A DNA stretch of 64,000 nucleotides, from positions 620,001-684,000 of the forward strand of contig NZ_CP025791.1 in the NCBI RefSeq assembly GCF_002886045.1, in the 5' to 3' direction. The position numbers and the translations under genes are program-made. The notes beneath the pieces were generated by a model. That model did not search any database and was not told the DNA's origin. It was given only the letters and a program-made list of their open reading frames with translations. This document shows, piece by piece, positions 16,979-26,091 of the stretch (within the stretch, counting starts at the first letter, position 1; each line of letters begins with the position of its first letter). Source of the stretch: Flavivirga eckloniae (GTDB taxonomy: Bacteria > Bacteroidota > Bacteroidia > Flavobacteriales > Flavobacteriaceae).

Positions 16979-18291
16979 GGGTATGGTAAAGGCACATAGT
17001 TTACAAAGTTAAAGGGACATAGTTTACACTTTTTTAGGTTGTAATTTGAGATAAAAATCAAATTATCATGCCTTGGAAAGCAACTACAACTATGGAACAA
17101 AAAATTGAATTTATCTGTGAATGGAGAACTGGGAAATATACCATCACAGAATTATGCAAAAACTTTGGAATCTCAAGACCAACAGCCTACAAGCTGATTT
17201 CCAGATTCGAAAATCAAGGTTATGACGGTCTAAAAGAGCAGTCAAGAGCACCCAGAGAACATCCTAACGCTACGGGTGAGAATATTGTTAAAGCTATTAT
17301 TAAATTAAAGGCTAAATATCCACGTTGGGGAGCTAAAAAAATCAGAATACTTTTGTTTAACGATTTCAATAAAGAAATAGTTCCTTCTGTGGTTACTGTC
17401 CACAACATACTCAAGAAAAATGGTCTGGTCTGTCCTCAAAAACGAATGAGAAGGGTCAAACCTGTGTTCCCTATTTTCGACCCCAAATCATGTAATGAAG
17501 TATGGAGTGCAGATTATAAAGGAAAGTTTTTAATGGGCAATAAGATCTATTGTCACCCGCTAACCATTGCAGATTCCAAAAGTCGTTTTTTGTTTACGGC
17601 TAAAGGGCATTATAAGGAAAACTTAAAGTCTGCTAAAACTGAGTTTACAAAGGTCTTTAGAAAGTATGGTATGCCTAAACAAATCCATACAGATAACGGT
17701 AGCCCCTTTGGTTCTGTAAGAGCCATCCAACGCTATACCCAACTCTCTTATTGGTTTATTGAACTTGGGATTACCCCTGTGTTTTCTGACCCTGCCCACC
17801 CTGAGCAAAACGGAAGGCACGAACGCATGCACCGTGACTTAAAGGCGGCATGTGCCAGACCTTCTGCTTATGATCTAAAAGCCCAACAACGCAGATTAAA
17901 CCATTTTGTAAAGGAATATAATCACATAAGACCCCATGAGGCTTTAGGCATGAAAACACCCGCTTCTGTCCATAATTTTGAGACCAGACCTTTTCCCGAA
18001 AAAACACCTCTCTTTGATTATGATTTAGACCATAAAGTTCTTAAAGTAACTCAAAACGGAGCTATCAGATGGAGGTCCTATTATTGGGTATATTTAACAA
18101 GTGCTCTAAAAGGTAAATATGTAGGAATCCAAAATCTTGGTAACGGTATTTGGAAAGTGTTTTACAGAAACGTATTTTTAGGTTTCTTTAATGAAAATGA
18201 ATTAAGAAATAAAAAAACTAACATAAGGTTAGAAACTAATTTAGTGTAAAGTCTAATCTTTAACTTGTGTAAACCATGTCTCTTAACGAAC
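16979..18291 (+). mobile_element. IS481-family insertion sequence, copy 2
   Basis: 1313 bp, same ends, same length, apparently the same sequence and the same orientation as copy 1. It is flanked by AAAA (16975-16978 and 18292-18295), a target duplication that differs from the ATTA of copy 1, so the two copies are independent insertions and not a duplicated segment. Confidence 0.9.
17068..18249 (+). CDS. IS481-family transposase, copy 2
   Basis: 393 residues, identical to the copy at 13595-14776, with HTH, D149, D209 and E252 intact. The 2.2 kb of cassette DNA between the two copies, flanked by elements in direct orientation, could be lost by homologous recombination. Confidence 0.93.
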   Translation: MPWKATTTMEQKIEFICEWRTGKYTITELCKNFGISRPTAYKLISRFENQGYDGLKEQSRAPREHPNATGENIVKAIIKLKAKYPRWGAKKIRILLFNDFNKEIVPSVVTVHNILKKNGLVCPQKRMRRVKPVFPIFDPKSCNEVWSADYKGKFLMGNKIYCHPLTIADSKSRFLFTAKGHYKENLKSAKTEFTKVFRKYGMPKQIHTDNGSPFGSVRAIQRYTQLSYWFIELGITPVFSDPAHPEQNGRHERMHRDLKAACARPSAYDLKAQQRRLNHFVKEYNHIRPHEALGMKTPASVHNFETRPFPEKTPLFDYDLDHKVLKVTQNGAIRWRSYYWVYLTSALKGKYVGIQNLGNGIWKVFYRNVFLGFFNENELRNKKTNIRLETNLV

Positions 18292-18321
18292 AAAAGAACT
18301 CAAAAGAACAATTTCGGAAAA

Positions 18322-18600
18322 ATGAAAAAATGGATTTTTAAAATATTAGGTGTAATAATCGGAATTGTTTTGATTTTAGGATTTTACAGTAATTCTTCGT
18401 CTTTTATTGAAAAACAAGACTGGAAATACGCTGAAGGAACTCATATTGGAGATTGGTTAGCAAAAAACTCTTTTGAAATTAACAATAGAATAATTGAAAC
18501 AAATCAAGGAAAAGCGAAGGTGATTTTCTGTTATGGCAAAGAATTAATAATAGAAAATCTTGAAACTAAAGAAAAAGGATTTTATATTAACAAAAGCTGA
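18322..18600 (+). CDS. Small membrane-anchored protein of unknown function
   Basis: 92 residues from ATG 18322. An upstream in-frame ATG at 18265 lies in the IS right end and is not the natural start. One N-terminal membrane helix (about 4-24, IFKILGVIIGIVLILGF) is followed by a soluble domain of about 65 residues with strand-like segments. I do not recognise the family. The next gene begins 6 bp after its stop, so the two form one cassette. Confidence 0.6.
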   Translation: MKKWIFKILGVIIGIVLILGFYSNSSSFIEKQDWKYAEGTHIGDWLAKNSFEINNRIIETNQGKAKVIFCYGKELIIENLETKEKGFYINKS

Positions 18601-18605
18601 ATTAA

Positions 18606-18908
18606 ATGATTTTACTTTTTATCATCGGAATTTCATTAATTCAATTTGGATTGTATTATTTGAACGATAAATACAAAACTAAACTTCCGAATTTTTTAAT
18701 TCTATTGATTTTACTAATCTGTTATTTTTTTGTTTTTCCAAAATTCTTTTACCCAGAACCAAGAACAGACAGAATTAATTGCGGAATGCCAATACTCGGA
18801 ATAACACTCGGATTTTGGATTTTCGGAACAATCACAGGAATTACGACACATATAATTTGGAAAATAAAAAAACGAAAAAGCACTAAAGCACAACAAAAAC
18901 GTGTATAA
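18606..18908 (+). CDS. Small integral membrane protein of unknown function
   Basis: 100 residues with three hydrophobic helices (about 1-19, 27-47, 60-86) and a very basic C-terminus (KIKKRKSTKAQQKR). Its 3' end overlaps the left end of attC-like site 5, a usual cassette arrangement. It lies 6 bp behind the previous gene and is probably co-transcribed with it. Confidence 0.6.
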   Translation: MILLFIIGISLIQFGLYYLNDKYKTKLPNFLILLILLICYFFVFPKFFYPEPRTDRINCGMPILGITLGFWIFGTITGITTHIIWKIKKRKSTKAQQKRV

Positions 18909-19022
18909 TTCATTGCTAGTACTCGCCTACTTACGAAAATCCTCGCGGATTTTCTATTCGGTTTGTATTTGCTAAATTAGTTACTGAAACACGCAACGAA
19001 ATCATAAAGAAAACCGTTGTAG
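18888..19022 (+). repeat. attC-like imperfect palindrome 5
   Basis: A 135-bp element with ends GCACAAC (18888-18894) and GTTGTAG (19016-19022), which are near-complements of each other. The outer arms pair (complement GCAATGAATTATA against GCAACGAAATCATA) and an internal perfect 8-bp stem GAAAATCC-TCGC-GGATTTTC is present. It is the clearest sister of element 4. Confidence 0.65.
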
Positions 19023-19038
19023 CCAATAAGAAATAAAT

Positions 19039-19725
19039 ATGGGATTAGATTTAACACCTCTTCCAAAACCTAAGCTTGGTTATGAAGATAGATTTAAAGA
19101 AATATTTAATATTCTAAAGGATATGCAAGATGAGGATTATTCAAAATCTCCATCCATTATTGAATTATTCATTAAAAAGAAATATCGATTGCAAAGAAAG
19201 TTATTGAGAGAATGGCATCAAAACTCTATTAGCTCTTTCGATACTATCAAAGCGCCTAGGGTTGGTTATGATGATGAAGCTGACAATTGGTTTTTAAAAT
19301 CCAACAAAACTGATAATGAAAAATTATCAGATAAAACTTTAATTAAAAAAAATAAAGGCTTTTATGTTATAGAACTTGCAAAGGAAATAGAAGGTGTTCC
19401 CATTGGTAAATATTGTGCTAGAGCAGGATATAGAAATGGATTTAGAGGGGAATACCTGCGGAATTGTGAAGACTTAATAGGTGATCTTGTATATGGCATT
19501 TACGGATCAAGTTTAGCTGAAGGAACATTAGAATATGGATATAAATTGATCAATAAAGCTGATGAAATTGCTAAAAAACATGATTTGATTTATCTAAAAA
19601 AGCAACGAGAAGCTCCAGATGAATGGTCTGGACACATAAAAAGTAGACTACACCTAATATATTCACTTGCAAATTGGTTGATTTTTTATGGAAAAAACGG
19701 ACATGGATATGAAGCTGATTTCTAA
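19039..19725 (+). CDS. Cytoplasmic protein of unknown function
   Basis: 228 residues beginning MGLDLTPLPKPKLGYEDRF. There is no signal or membrane helix. The N-terminal half is charged and helical; the C-terminal half has a conserved-looking core CARAGYRNGFRGEYLRNCEDLIG. I recognise no family with confidence. It is a single-gene cassette between attC-like sites 5 and 6. Confidence 0.6.
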   Translation: MGLDLTPLPKPKLGYEDRFKEIFNILKDMQDEDYSKSPSIIELFIKKKYRLQRKLLREWHQNSISSFDTIKAPRVGYDDEADNWFLKSNKTDNEKLSDKTLIKKNKGFYVIELAKEIEGVPIGKYCARAGYRNGFRGEYLRNCEDLIGDLVYGIYGSSLAEGTLEYGYKLINKADEIAKKHDLIYLKKQREAPDEWSGHIKSRLHLIYSLANWLIFYGKNGHGYEADF

Positions 19726-19736
19726 AAAGCAACTGG

Positions 19737-19788
19737 ATACAACAAGGTATAAATGGCATTAAAACGACCATTTATACTAACCATTAGC
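19737..19788 (+). repeat. attC-like palindrome 6 (short)
   Basis: A 52-bp element directly after the previous stop. Left end ATACAAC (19737-19743), then a perfect 10-bp stem GTATAAATGG/CCATTTATAC with an 11-nt loop, and the right end CATTAGC in place of GTTAGC. It resembles the short attC class with a damaged right core. Confidence 0.4.
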
Positions 19789-19798
19789 AAACATTTTA

Positions 19799-20590
19799 AT
19801 GCGTGAACATATACTATATGAAGGGCAATACTTAGGACAAACTATAAAATCCTATGAGACCGATATGATTTCGGTAAAAAGTACGCTTCATAAAAAGTCC
19901 AAATCAAAATTCCATGCACATAGCAATGCTTATTTGAGTATTCTACTCTCTGGACGATATTCCGAGACAACCCTAGATTCTCAAAAAATTGTTTTTCCCA
20001 GCAATGTTCTATATAGACCAGCGCATCACGAACATAAAAACCAATTTATAACAGAAGAAACCAAATGCTTGAACATCGAGTTTGATCCTAGATGGTTTGA
20101 TAAACACCAAATAGATTCAAAAAAGATCAAGCCCCAAATCAAAAACATACAAAACCATCCATCGGCACTACACTTGCTTATAGACTTTTTAAAGTATCAG
20201 AAAATTGATTTTTTTGAGGAGCTACTGATGCAATTGATAACCAGTGGAGAAAAGGCAATTAGTCCTTTAAGAAAACCTTGGTTAGGTAAATTAGTTCGGA
20301 TTCTGGACAACGAAATTGAGAAAAACCATTCTTTACTAACTTTATCTGAGCGCGTGTTTGTTCATCCTAATTACATGTCCAGAGTCTTTAAGGAGCATTT
20401 TGGCATTACCATAGGGCAATACCAAATGGAGTGTAAAATTAAGAGTGCTACAAAAAAACTATTTGTTGAGAGGAGCTCTATTGCACAAATTGCCTCGGAA
20501 TGCGGTTTTTTTGATGAATCACACTTTATAAAGACTTTCAAAGCTTCTAATAGGATTACGCCACATCAATTTAGAATGCTCTTAAAATAG
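19799..20590 (+). CDS. AraC-family transcriptional regulator
   Basis: 263 residues. Residues about 20-110 form a cupin-like sensory domain (HAHSNAYLSILLSGRYSE, RPAHHEHKN); the last about 100 residues hold the two AraC helix-turn-helix motifs (LSERVFVHPNYMSRVFKEHFGITIGQYQ and IAQIASECGFFDESHFIKTFKASNRITPHQF). The effector is unknown. It lies 95 bp upstream of the secreted HEGRH protein on the same strand and may control it. Confidence 0.9.
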   Translation: MREHILYEGQYLGQTIKSYETDMISVKSTLHKKSKSKFHAHSNAYLSILLSGRYSETTLDSQKIVFPSNVLYRPAHHEHKNQFITEETKCLNIEFDPRWFDKHQIDSKKIKPQIKNIQNHPSALHLLIDFLKYQKIDFFEELLMQLITSGEKAISPLRKPWLGKLVRILDNEIEKNHSLLTLSERVFVHPNYMSRVFKEHFGITIGQYQMECKIKSATKKLFVERSSIAQIASECGFFDESHFIKTFKASNRITPHQFRMLLK

Positions 20591-20685
20591 TTAACCTGAT
20601 ACAATTTTAGATTATTCAATTAGAGTTACTTTGTCAACTATTCATCCATAATGGATGTTCAAAAAAAAATATTAATAATGCCAAG

Positions 20686-22545
20686 ATGAAGCAATTACTC
20701 TTTTTCCTCTTTTTATTTTCAACCAGTTGCGTACTAAAGGCGCAGGAAAGCACAATAGCATCTTCAGATGCAGCTTACGACCATTTCAACTTAATAGAGT
20801 CCTATTCAATATTAGAATCGATCCTTACTGTAGATACGATTCAGGATGAACAAAAGTGTAAAGCATTAAGAAGATTGGCACATCAGGACTGGAAATATTA
20901 TCAAAATTATGATTTAGCAAAAGAAAGATTACAAAAAGCGGATACCATTGGCAGTAAAAAATACGAAACTTGGATGCTCCTTAGCAGAATTGAAAGAGCA
21001 TCCCAACATTTTAATGATGCGTTATATGCTGCAATTAATGCCAAAGAATTTGCACAATCAGAAAATGAAGTAAATAAGGCAAATACCGAATATGCCAATG
21101 CCGTATACACTTCTTCTATGCACCAACTAACTAAAAGTGGCTCAGTTGATACAAGTTTGCTAATGAAAACCACTACACTACTTTCCAAAGTTTTAGAAAC
21201 TGATGCCGGTTTGCCCCTACCTTCTAAACTCTTACTGGGTATAGCTTTATTGAATAATGATGGTGATAATGTTATAAAGGCTTGGCAGTCTTACTTTCAA
21301 ATTCAGGATATTCAACAGGTTAGTCCATATTTAAAGGATCCGGCCAAAAAGCTAAATCAGATTTGTAAAAATTGGAATGGAAATACGTTATCTGTTTCAA
21401 ATCAAGAAGTGTTAATCGATGCGCTTTCCTCATCGAGGTTTTATGAATTTATACCAGTTTATGTCAAAAAAAATTGTGATGAATCGTGCTATACTCCAAA
21501 AACAAGAGATGCCATTACATACTCACAATATCTGAATGAAGTCGAAAAAGAAACCAATGAATACTATCGCCTAATTGCCATTGCGCAAGAAAATGAAACC
21601 GCCTATATAGAATGGTTAAACAATAAAAGAAAAGAACTTTGGAACAAACTCTCCTTTACTGCTCAGAACGAATATAGCGAAGAAGATTTTTTAAAAGAAA
21701 CAGAAGAACATTTTGGTGCCAGAGGATTTACCGGCGGTACTGGCAATTATAGTGGCTACGTTTTAGCGCTTGGTCACATCGTAAATCAGGAAAAAGCAAA
21801 AGTGGAGCAATATGGTTATCAACCCGAATTTACCTATACTCAAATAGATATGATGGTTTCAAATGGTTTTTCAAGCTGGTTTTGGGAACATAAAGCCATC
21901 GGTGGGTGGGCCACAGATAATGAAATAATACGGGTAAGGGAAGTCTATTTGAGTGGCCCCATCAATGCTTGGAAAACGGCCACGGATTCTGTTGAACGGC
22001 GTAAGACAGAAAAGATAATCAATGAGTTCTTGGATAATTCGACTGAAAATCAGTTAGAAACCGCAAAAGGTTTAGCTGCAAAATTAAGATTCGATGCCAT
22101 AAATGATCTCTATAACGGCCTTGTCTCAAAAGACTTATCAGGGAAAGCTTTAAAGTTGGCATTCTTGTCGAAATACGAGCAATATAGAATGGAAGCTTCC
22201 ATGCTTGCACATGAAGGTAGGCACAGCATTGACCAAAAGTATATGCCAGAAGAGTTTGAAGGTTGGAGCAATGAAATACGAGAATTCCGAGGAAAACTTT
22301 CGCAAATTATTTTTGCACCGGAACCTAGATTAGAGTTATCTGGAATGGTAACCAGTATTATTGGCGATTATGGGCATATCAAAGCAAATAAAAGGATTGT
22401 AGATGTGGCCATTGAATGGATAAAGGAGAACAAAGAACACATTTCAGGATACTCAGATAACAAATCAGCGTTTTCTCAACTTTATCTATTGACCAACAAT
22501 CAAATAAAGGAATGTTATAAACAAGTAGACCCTTTGAATAAATAA
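20686..22545 (+). CDS. Secreted protein with HEXXH motif, probable zinc peptidase-like
   Basis: 619 residues with a signal peptide or lipoprotein-like start (MKQLLFFLFLFSTSCVLKAQ). The N-terminal about 200 residues are helical and TPR-like (YAAINAKEFAQSENEVNKAN). H509-E510-G-R-H513 is an HEXXH motif, followed about 25 residues later by acidic residues (EIREFRGK, EPRLELSG) that could give a third zinc ligand. I do not recognise a named peptidase family, so catalysis is inference. A possible partner is the AraC regulator just upstream. Confidence 0.6.
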   Translation: MKQLLFFLFLFSTSCVLKAQESTIASSDAAYDHFNLIESYSILESILTVDTIQDEQKCKALRRLAHQDWKYYQNYDLAKERLQKADTIGSKKYETWMLLSRIERASQHFNDALYAAINAKEFAQSENEVNKANTEYANAVYTSSMHQLTKSGSVDTSLLMKTTTLLSKVLETDAGLPLPSKLLLGIALLNNDGDNVIKAWQSYFQIQDIQQVSPYLKDPAKKLNQICKNWNGNTLSVSNQEVLIDALSSSRFYEFIPVYVKKNCDESCYTPKTRDAITYSQYLNEVEKETNEYYRLIAIAQENETAYIEWLNNKRKELWNKLSFTAQNEYSEEDFLKETEEHFGARGFTGGTGNYSGYVLALGHIVNQEKAKVEQYGYQPEFTYTQIDMMVSNGFSSWFWEHKAIGGWATDNEIIRVREVYLSGPINAWKTATDSVERRKTEKIINEFLDNSTENQLETAKGLAAKLRFDAINDLYNGLVSKDLSGKALKLAFLSKYEQYRMEASMLAHEGRHSIDQKYMPEEFEGWSNEIREFRGKLSQIIFAPEPRLELSGMVTSIIGDYGHIKANKRIVDVAIEWIKENKEHISGYSDNKSAFSQLYLLTNNQIKECYKQVDPLNK

Positions 22546-22692
22546 AAACGTTTGTTAATTGCACAAGCTCTATAAAAATTCTCCTTGGGAATACGTTCGC
22601 TTAGTTGGAACTGAGCGAATAATTTTTCTTGGTATTCTTTCTTGCCTTGCACAACACAAAATACGTAATTTCTTTATATTTACATAGTGCTT

Positions 22693-22892
22693 GTGCAACA
22701 GGCGCAATGGCTATGATTAATACGAATTTTGGTGTTTAATCCAAAGTTTAGAGCTTTAAATGAAGTCCGCCGAATCTTTTGGTATGGATATATAAAGAAA
22801 AAGATAAAACAAAATAATAAGTTTTGGCTAAGTGCTTAATCGAAAGTTTACTACTTTTAATTTCCGTACTACCCATAACCTAGACATTGACA
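22693..22892 (+). repeat. attC-like imperfect palindrome 7 (long)
   Basis: A 200-bp element inside the 367-bp stretch between the HEGRH gene and the Crp-like gene. The left end is GTGCAAC, and the arm 22704-22724 has the complement CGTATTAATCATAGCCATTG, against CGTACTACCCATAACC...ATTG at 22865-22889. It contains GGCTAAGTGCTTAA, as other elements do (TTTAAGTGCTTAA in element 2, GTTAAGTGCTAA in element 4). The right core is ATTGACA, so degenerate. The rest of the gap (22546-22692) holds an imperfect stem GTTCGCTTAGTT/AACTGAGCGAAT near 22608. Confidence 0.45.
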
Positions 22893-22912
22893 AGAGTCAA
22901 AAACATAAATCG

Positions 22913-23488
22913 ATGAGTATATACAAAGGAATATTGGATAACATAGCCAGATATGTTCAACTATCTGATGATGAAATAAAGCAATTTACTTCCATATTAA
23001 AGACCACTAGAATAAAGAAAAGACAATTTGTTGTACAACCAGGGTTTGTATCCGAATATCGAAACTATATTGTAAAAGGTGCGGTTAGAGTTTTTTATTT
23101 AGATGATTTAGGAAAAGAACATACTGTAATTATTGCAGTCGAAGATTGGTTTTTTACAGACTTTTACAGTTATATACACAGAACTCCTGCAGAATATTAT
23201 GCTGAAGCACTTGAGGATTCTTTAATTTTACAAATGAAATATGAAGATGTTGAAGAATTATGTAGTAGAATACATTCTTTATGTCAATATTTTAGATTAT
23301 TTACAGAAAGATCTATGTCCTATTCTTACAAAAGAACCATTTCTAATATTAGCAAAACCTCTGAAGAGAGATATTGGGAATACGTTAATAAATATCCTCA
23401 AATAGCAAACAGAGTACCGCAGTACGTCTTAGCATCATACTTAGGCATTTCTCCAGAATCAATAAGTAGAATTCGCTCACGGTCATAA
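22913..23488 (+). CDS. Crp/Fnr-family transcriptional regulator
   Basis: 191 residues from ATG 22913 (MSIYKGILDNIARYVQL, the usual start); the 27 upstream in-frame codons lie in the attC-like element. A cyclic-nucleotide-binding-like beta roll spans about 15-120, and a shortened HTH at the end contains VLASYLGISPESISRIRSR. There are no Fnr-type cysteines near the N-terminus. Bacteroidota members of this group often control adjacent detoxification genes; here an alcohol dehydrogenase follows 200 bp downstream on the same strand. Confidence 0.85.
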   Translation: MSIYKGILDNIARYVQLSDDEIKQFTSILKTTRIKKRQFVVQPGFVSEYRNYIVKGAVRVFYLDDLGKEHTVIIAVEDWFFTDFYSYIHRTPAEYYAEALEDSLILQMKYEDVEELCSRIHSLCQYFRLFTERSMSYSYKRTISNISKTSEERYWEYVNKYPQIANRVPQYVLASYLGISPESISRIRSRS

Positions 23489-23583
23489 ATAAAAATTGAT
23501 TTATATCAATTTTATTCCTTGATAAAGGTCAAGCTTTTTTCTTAACACATATCATATTTGCTTATTCAATTATGACGCAACTT

Positions 23584-23603
23584 TGTCATGTCAATAATTG
23601 ACA
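23584..23603. promoter_or_regulatory. TGTCA-N10-TGACA site upstream of the alcohol dehydrogenase
   Basis: The architecture is the same as the two sites in front of the SymE-like gene (13116 and 13158). It lies about 85 bp before the dehydrogenase ATG and about 95 bp after the Crp-like gene. It may be bound by the XRE protein, by the Crp-like protein, or be a chance match. Confidence 0.35.
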
Positions 23604-23689
23604 GATACTGGTTTACATTTTATTCAACCATTAGTTCTATAAAACCAAACCGTATTCTTTTAAAAAATAAAAAAAGTAAATAATTTATT

Positions 23690-24769
23690 ATGAAAGCAGT
23701 TGTTTATAAAGAACGAGCAAAAATTGAGGTTGTAGACATACCAAAACCCCAACTATTAAAAGATGATGATGTTATTGTACGTATTACACTTGCAGGTGTT
23801 TGCGGTGCAGATTTAGAATTTACCCAAAACGGACCAGAAATGGGGTTATATGAAGGGATGCGGATAGGTCACGAATTTGTTGGCGTCGTAGACCAAGTAG
23901 GTAAAGATATTCATTCGTTAAAAGTTGGAGACCGTGTCATAGCTTCAGCAATGTTTGTTGACGGAGATTGTTACTATTGCAAGCGCGATTTACCTTCAGC
24001 ATGTGATCATGGAGGTTTATTTGGAACTCCCCTATTTGCTCAACATGGAGGTGATGATATTCAGGGAGGCCAAGCCGAATTTATACGTGTTCCTTACGGT
24101 AATTCTTCACTATTTAAGCTTCCAGAAGGTTTAACTGGAGATGAGCATGACACAAAAGTGCTTCCATTAGGAGATAATTTTGCTACCGGTTATCATGGTG
24201 CATTAAATGCGAATATCAAGACAGGAGAAACCGTAGTAGTTATTGGTGATGGCGCAGTAGGTTTAAGCGCTATAATGGCTGCTACATTATTCGGCCCATC
24301 TACTATTATTTTAGTAGGACGACATAATAGTCGATTAGAATTAGCAAAAACTATAGGAGCAACCCATGTAGTGAATTCAAAAAATGAAGACCCTGTAGAA
24401 TTTGTAAAATCACTTACAAATGGACGAGGTGCAAATTCTGTGATCGATTCTGTAGGTAATAAAACAGCAATTACACAAGGTATGGAAATGACTCAAGCTG
24501 GTGCATCGATAAGTGTTCTAGGATTTGGACATCTTTATGAACCAGTTGAACAACCCTATTCATCAGCTTTGTTTAGAAATATAACCATTCATACTGGTGT
24601 TGTAAATGTAGCAGCATATATGGAAAAATTACTTCCAATAGTAGAAAGAGGTGTTATTGACCCAAGCAAGATTTTTACTGATATTTTACCTCTATCAGAG
24701 GCAGAAAAAGGGTATGATTTGATGCGTGATCGTTCTTCTGGAACGCTTAAAGTTGCATTACGTCCTTAA
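23690..24769 (+). CDS. Zinc-dependent alcohol dehydrogenase (MDR family)
   Basis: 359 residues. The catalytic zinc ligand C38 and the GHE signature (H61-E62) are present, then a structural-zinc loop DGDCYYCKRDLPSAC in which the first of the usual four cysteines appears to be replaced, and a Rossmann fold VVVIGDGAVGLSA at about 180. It should oxidise an alcohol or polyol with NAD(P); the substrate is not evident. It heads a unit with a lumazine-binding-like protein and a ZIP transporter. Confidence 0.88.
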   Translation: MKAVVYKERAKIEVVDIPKPQLLKDDDVIVRITLAGVCGADLEFTQNGPEMGLYEGMRIGHEFVGVVDQVGKDIHSLKVGDRVIASAMFVDGDCYYCKRDLPSACDHGGLFGTPLFAQHGGDDIQGGQAEFIRVPYGNSSLFKLPEGLTGDEHDTKVLPLGDNFATGYHGALNANIKTGETVVVIGDGAVGLSAIMAATLFGPSTIILVGRHNSRLELAKTIGATHVVNSKNEDPVEFVKSLTNGRGANSVIDSVGNKTAITQGMEMTQAGASISVLGFGHLYEPVEQPYSSALFRNITIHTGVVNVAAYMEKLLPIVERGVIDPSKIFTDILPLSEAEKGYDLMRDRSSGTLKVALRP

Positions 24770-24802
24770 CATTTTAGCATCAGAAATTTAAAATAATTTA
24801 TC

Positions 24803-25228
24803 ATGAAAAAAATATTTTTCGTATTCATCTTAATCACAATTTTTATGACTCAAGTACAAGCACAAAATAACGATATACAATTGATTGAAAAAACGATCAA
24901 TTATTACCTCGATGGAATGACTAAGCACAATGCAAAGTCTTTTGAAAAAGCATTTCATCCAAATGCCACCATGAAGTGGATAGACAAAAAATATGAAGAA
25001 GTAAATGCTATTGAAGCGTTAAGCGCGTATGTCAACGCAAATGATCCTGTAAAAACAAAAACCAGTATTATGGCTATAAATACAGCAGGAGATGCTGCCA
25101 ACGCTCAGTTAGAACTGGAATATGACACCTTTTCTTATATTGACTTTATGCATCTATTAAAAATTGACGGGAAGTGGAAAATTGTTAGTAAAACTTATTC
25201 TACAAAAACGAAGAGTAATAAAGAATAG
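24803..25228 (+). CDS. Exported SnoaL/NTF2-like protein (putative lumazine-binding type)
   Basis: 141 residues with a signal peptide (to about 20, QVQAQN). The rest is an NTF2-like cone: IEKTINYYLDGMTKHNAKSF, FHPNATMKW, then strands ending DGKWKIVSKTYS. This matches the Bacteroidota 'putative lumazine-binding' group, whose ligand is unproven. It lies 33 bp after the dehydrogenase and 43 bp before the ZIP gene. Confidence 0.78.
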   Translation: MKKIFFVFILITIFMTQVQAQNNDIQLIEKTINYYLDGMTKHNAKSFEKAFHPNATMKWIDKKYEEVNAIEALSAYVNANDPVKTKTSIMAINTAGDAANAQLELEYDTFSYIDFMHLLKIDGKWKIVSKTYSTKTKSNKE

Positions 25229-25271
25229 AAAAATAAGAATAGACCCAGGTATAATTTTTACAGATATAATT

Positions 25272-25946
25272 ATGAATAAGTATTTACTTCCAGTTTTTGC
25301 CATTGTTATCGGTGTAATTATTGCTTTTGTAACCAAAAAACAAAAATCAATAGGCACTAAACTCTTATTATCATTTAGTGGCGCATTTCTGCTAGCATTA
25401 ACACTCTTGGATTTATTGCCAGAAGTATATCATCATTTAGGTGCCAAGCAAACCGGACTTTTTATAATGTGCGGTATCTTATTGCAAATTATTTTAGAAT
25501 TTTTATCTAAAGGCATAGAACATGGCCATGTAAATACACATAAAGAAGATAAAGAATTTCCCTGGGTACTATTTATAAGCCTTTGTATTCATAGTTTTTT
25601 AGAAGGGTTTCCTATTCATCATCACAACGATATGGTGTATGGAGTATTAATTCATAAAATCCCTATAGCGACATTAATAACTACCTTTTTATTACAATCT
25701 AGCTATAGTAAAGTACAAATTATTGGTTTCTTGGTAGTATTTATGGCAATGACACCTTTAGGTACCTACATATCTAATAATACTGTCTTAGCTACTGAAT
25801 ATGTAGATATAGTTAATGCTATAGTGATCGGTATCTTTTTACATATTGCTACAACTATTTTATTTGAAACTGGTGAAGGTCATAAGTTTAATTTACCAAA
25901 GCTGGTAATGATATGTTTCGGTGTCTTAATTGCTAATTTGATATAA
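25272..25946 (+). CDS. ZIP-family divalent metal transporter
   Basis: 224 residues from ATG 25272; the longer in-frame extension overlaps the previous gene. There are about seven or eight membrane helices, with the ZIP metal-site helices HSFLEGFP (in place of HNxxDG) and HKIPIATL (HEIP-type), and a His-rich loop (EHGHVNTHKED, HHHNDM). It probably takes up zinc or another divalent metal. It could feed zinc to the dehydrogenase two genes upstream. Confidence 0.85.
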   Translation: MNKYLLPVFAIVIGVIIAFVTKKQKSIGTKLLLSFSGAFLLALTLLDLLPEVYHHLGAKQTGLFIMCGILLQIILEFLSKGIEHGHVNTHKEDKEFPWVLFISLCIHSFLEGFPIHHHNDMVYGVLIHKIPIATLITTFLLQSSYSKVQIIGFLVVFMAMTPLGTYISNNTVLATEYVDIVNAIVIGIFLHIATTILFETGEGHKFNLPKLVMICFGVLIANLI

Positions 25947-26091
25947 AAGTTCTCAAAGAAGGGTGAAGGTAATTACGGTAATAGTTGCAAAAAAGACCAA
26001 AATCAATCAACAACTGCAGTAAGTAAATAAGATAAAAGAATCACTTTTCGAAATAATCAAATAAATATAATGCTAATTCATATAAAACGTG

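Noticed and set aside
13506-18291. The two IS copies and the DNA between them as a composite transposon
   Set aside because: Target duplications flank each IS separately (ATTA and AAAA), so each jumped alone; the outer flanks do not match.
18265-18321. ATG 18265 as the start of the small membrane protein gene
   Set aside because: The extension lies in the IS right end; ATG 18322 gives a normal signal-anchor start.
23584-23603. TGTCA-N10-TGACA before the dehydrogenase as an FNR box
   Set aside because: The FNR consensus is TTGAT-N4-ATCAA; spacing and half-sites differ.
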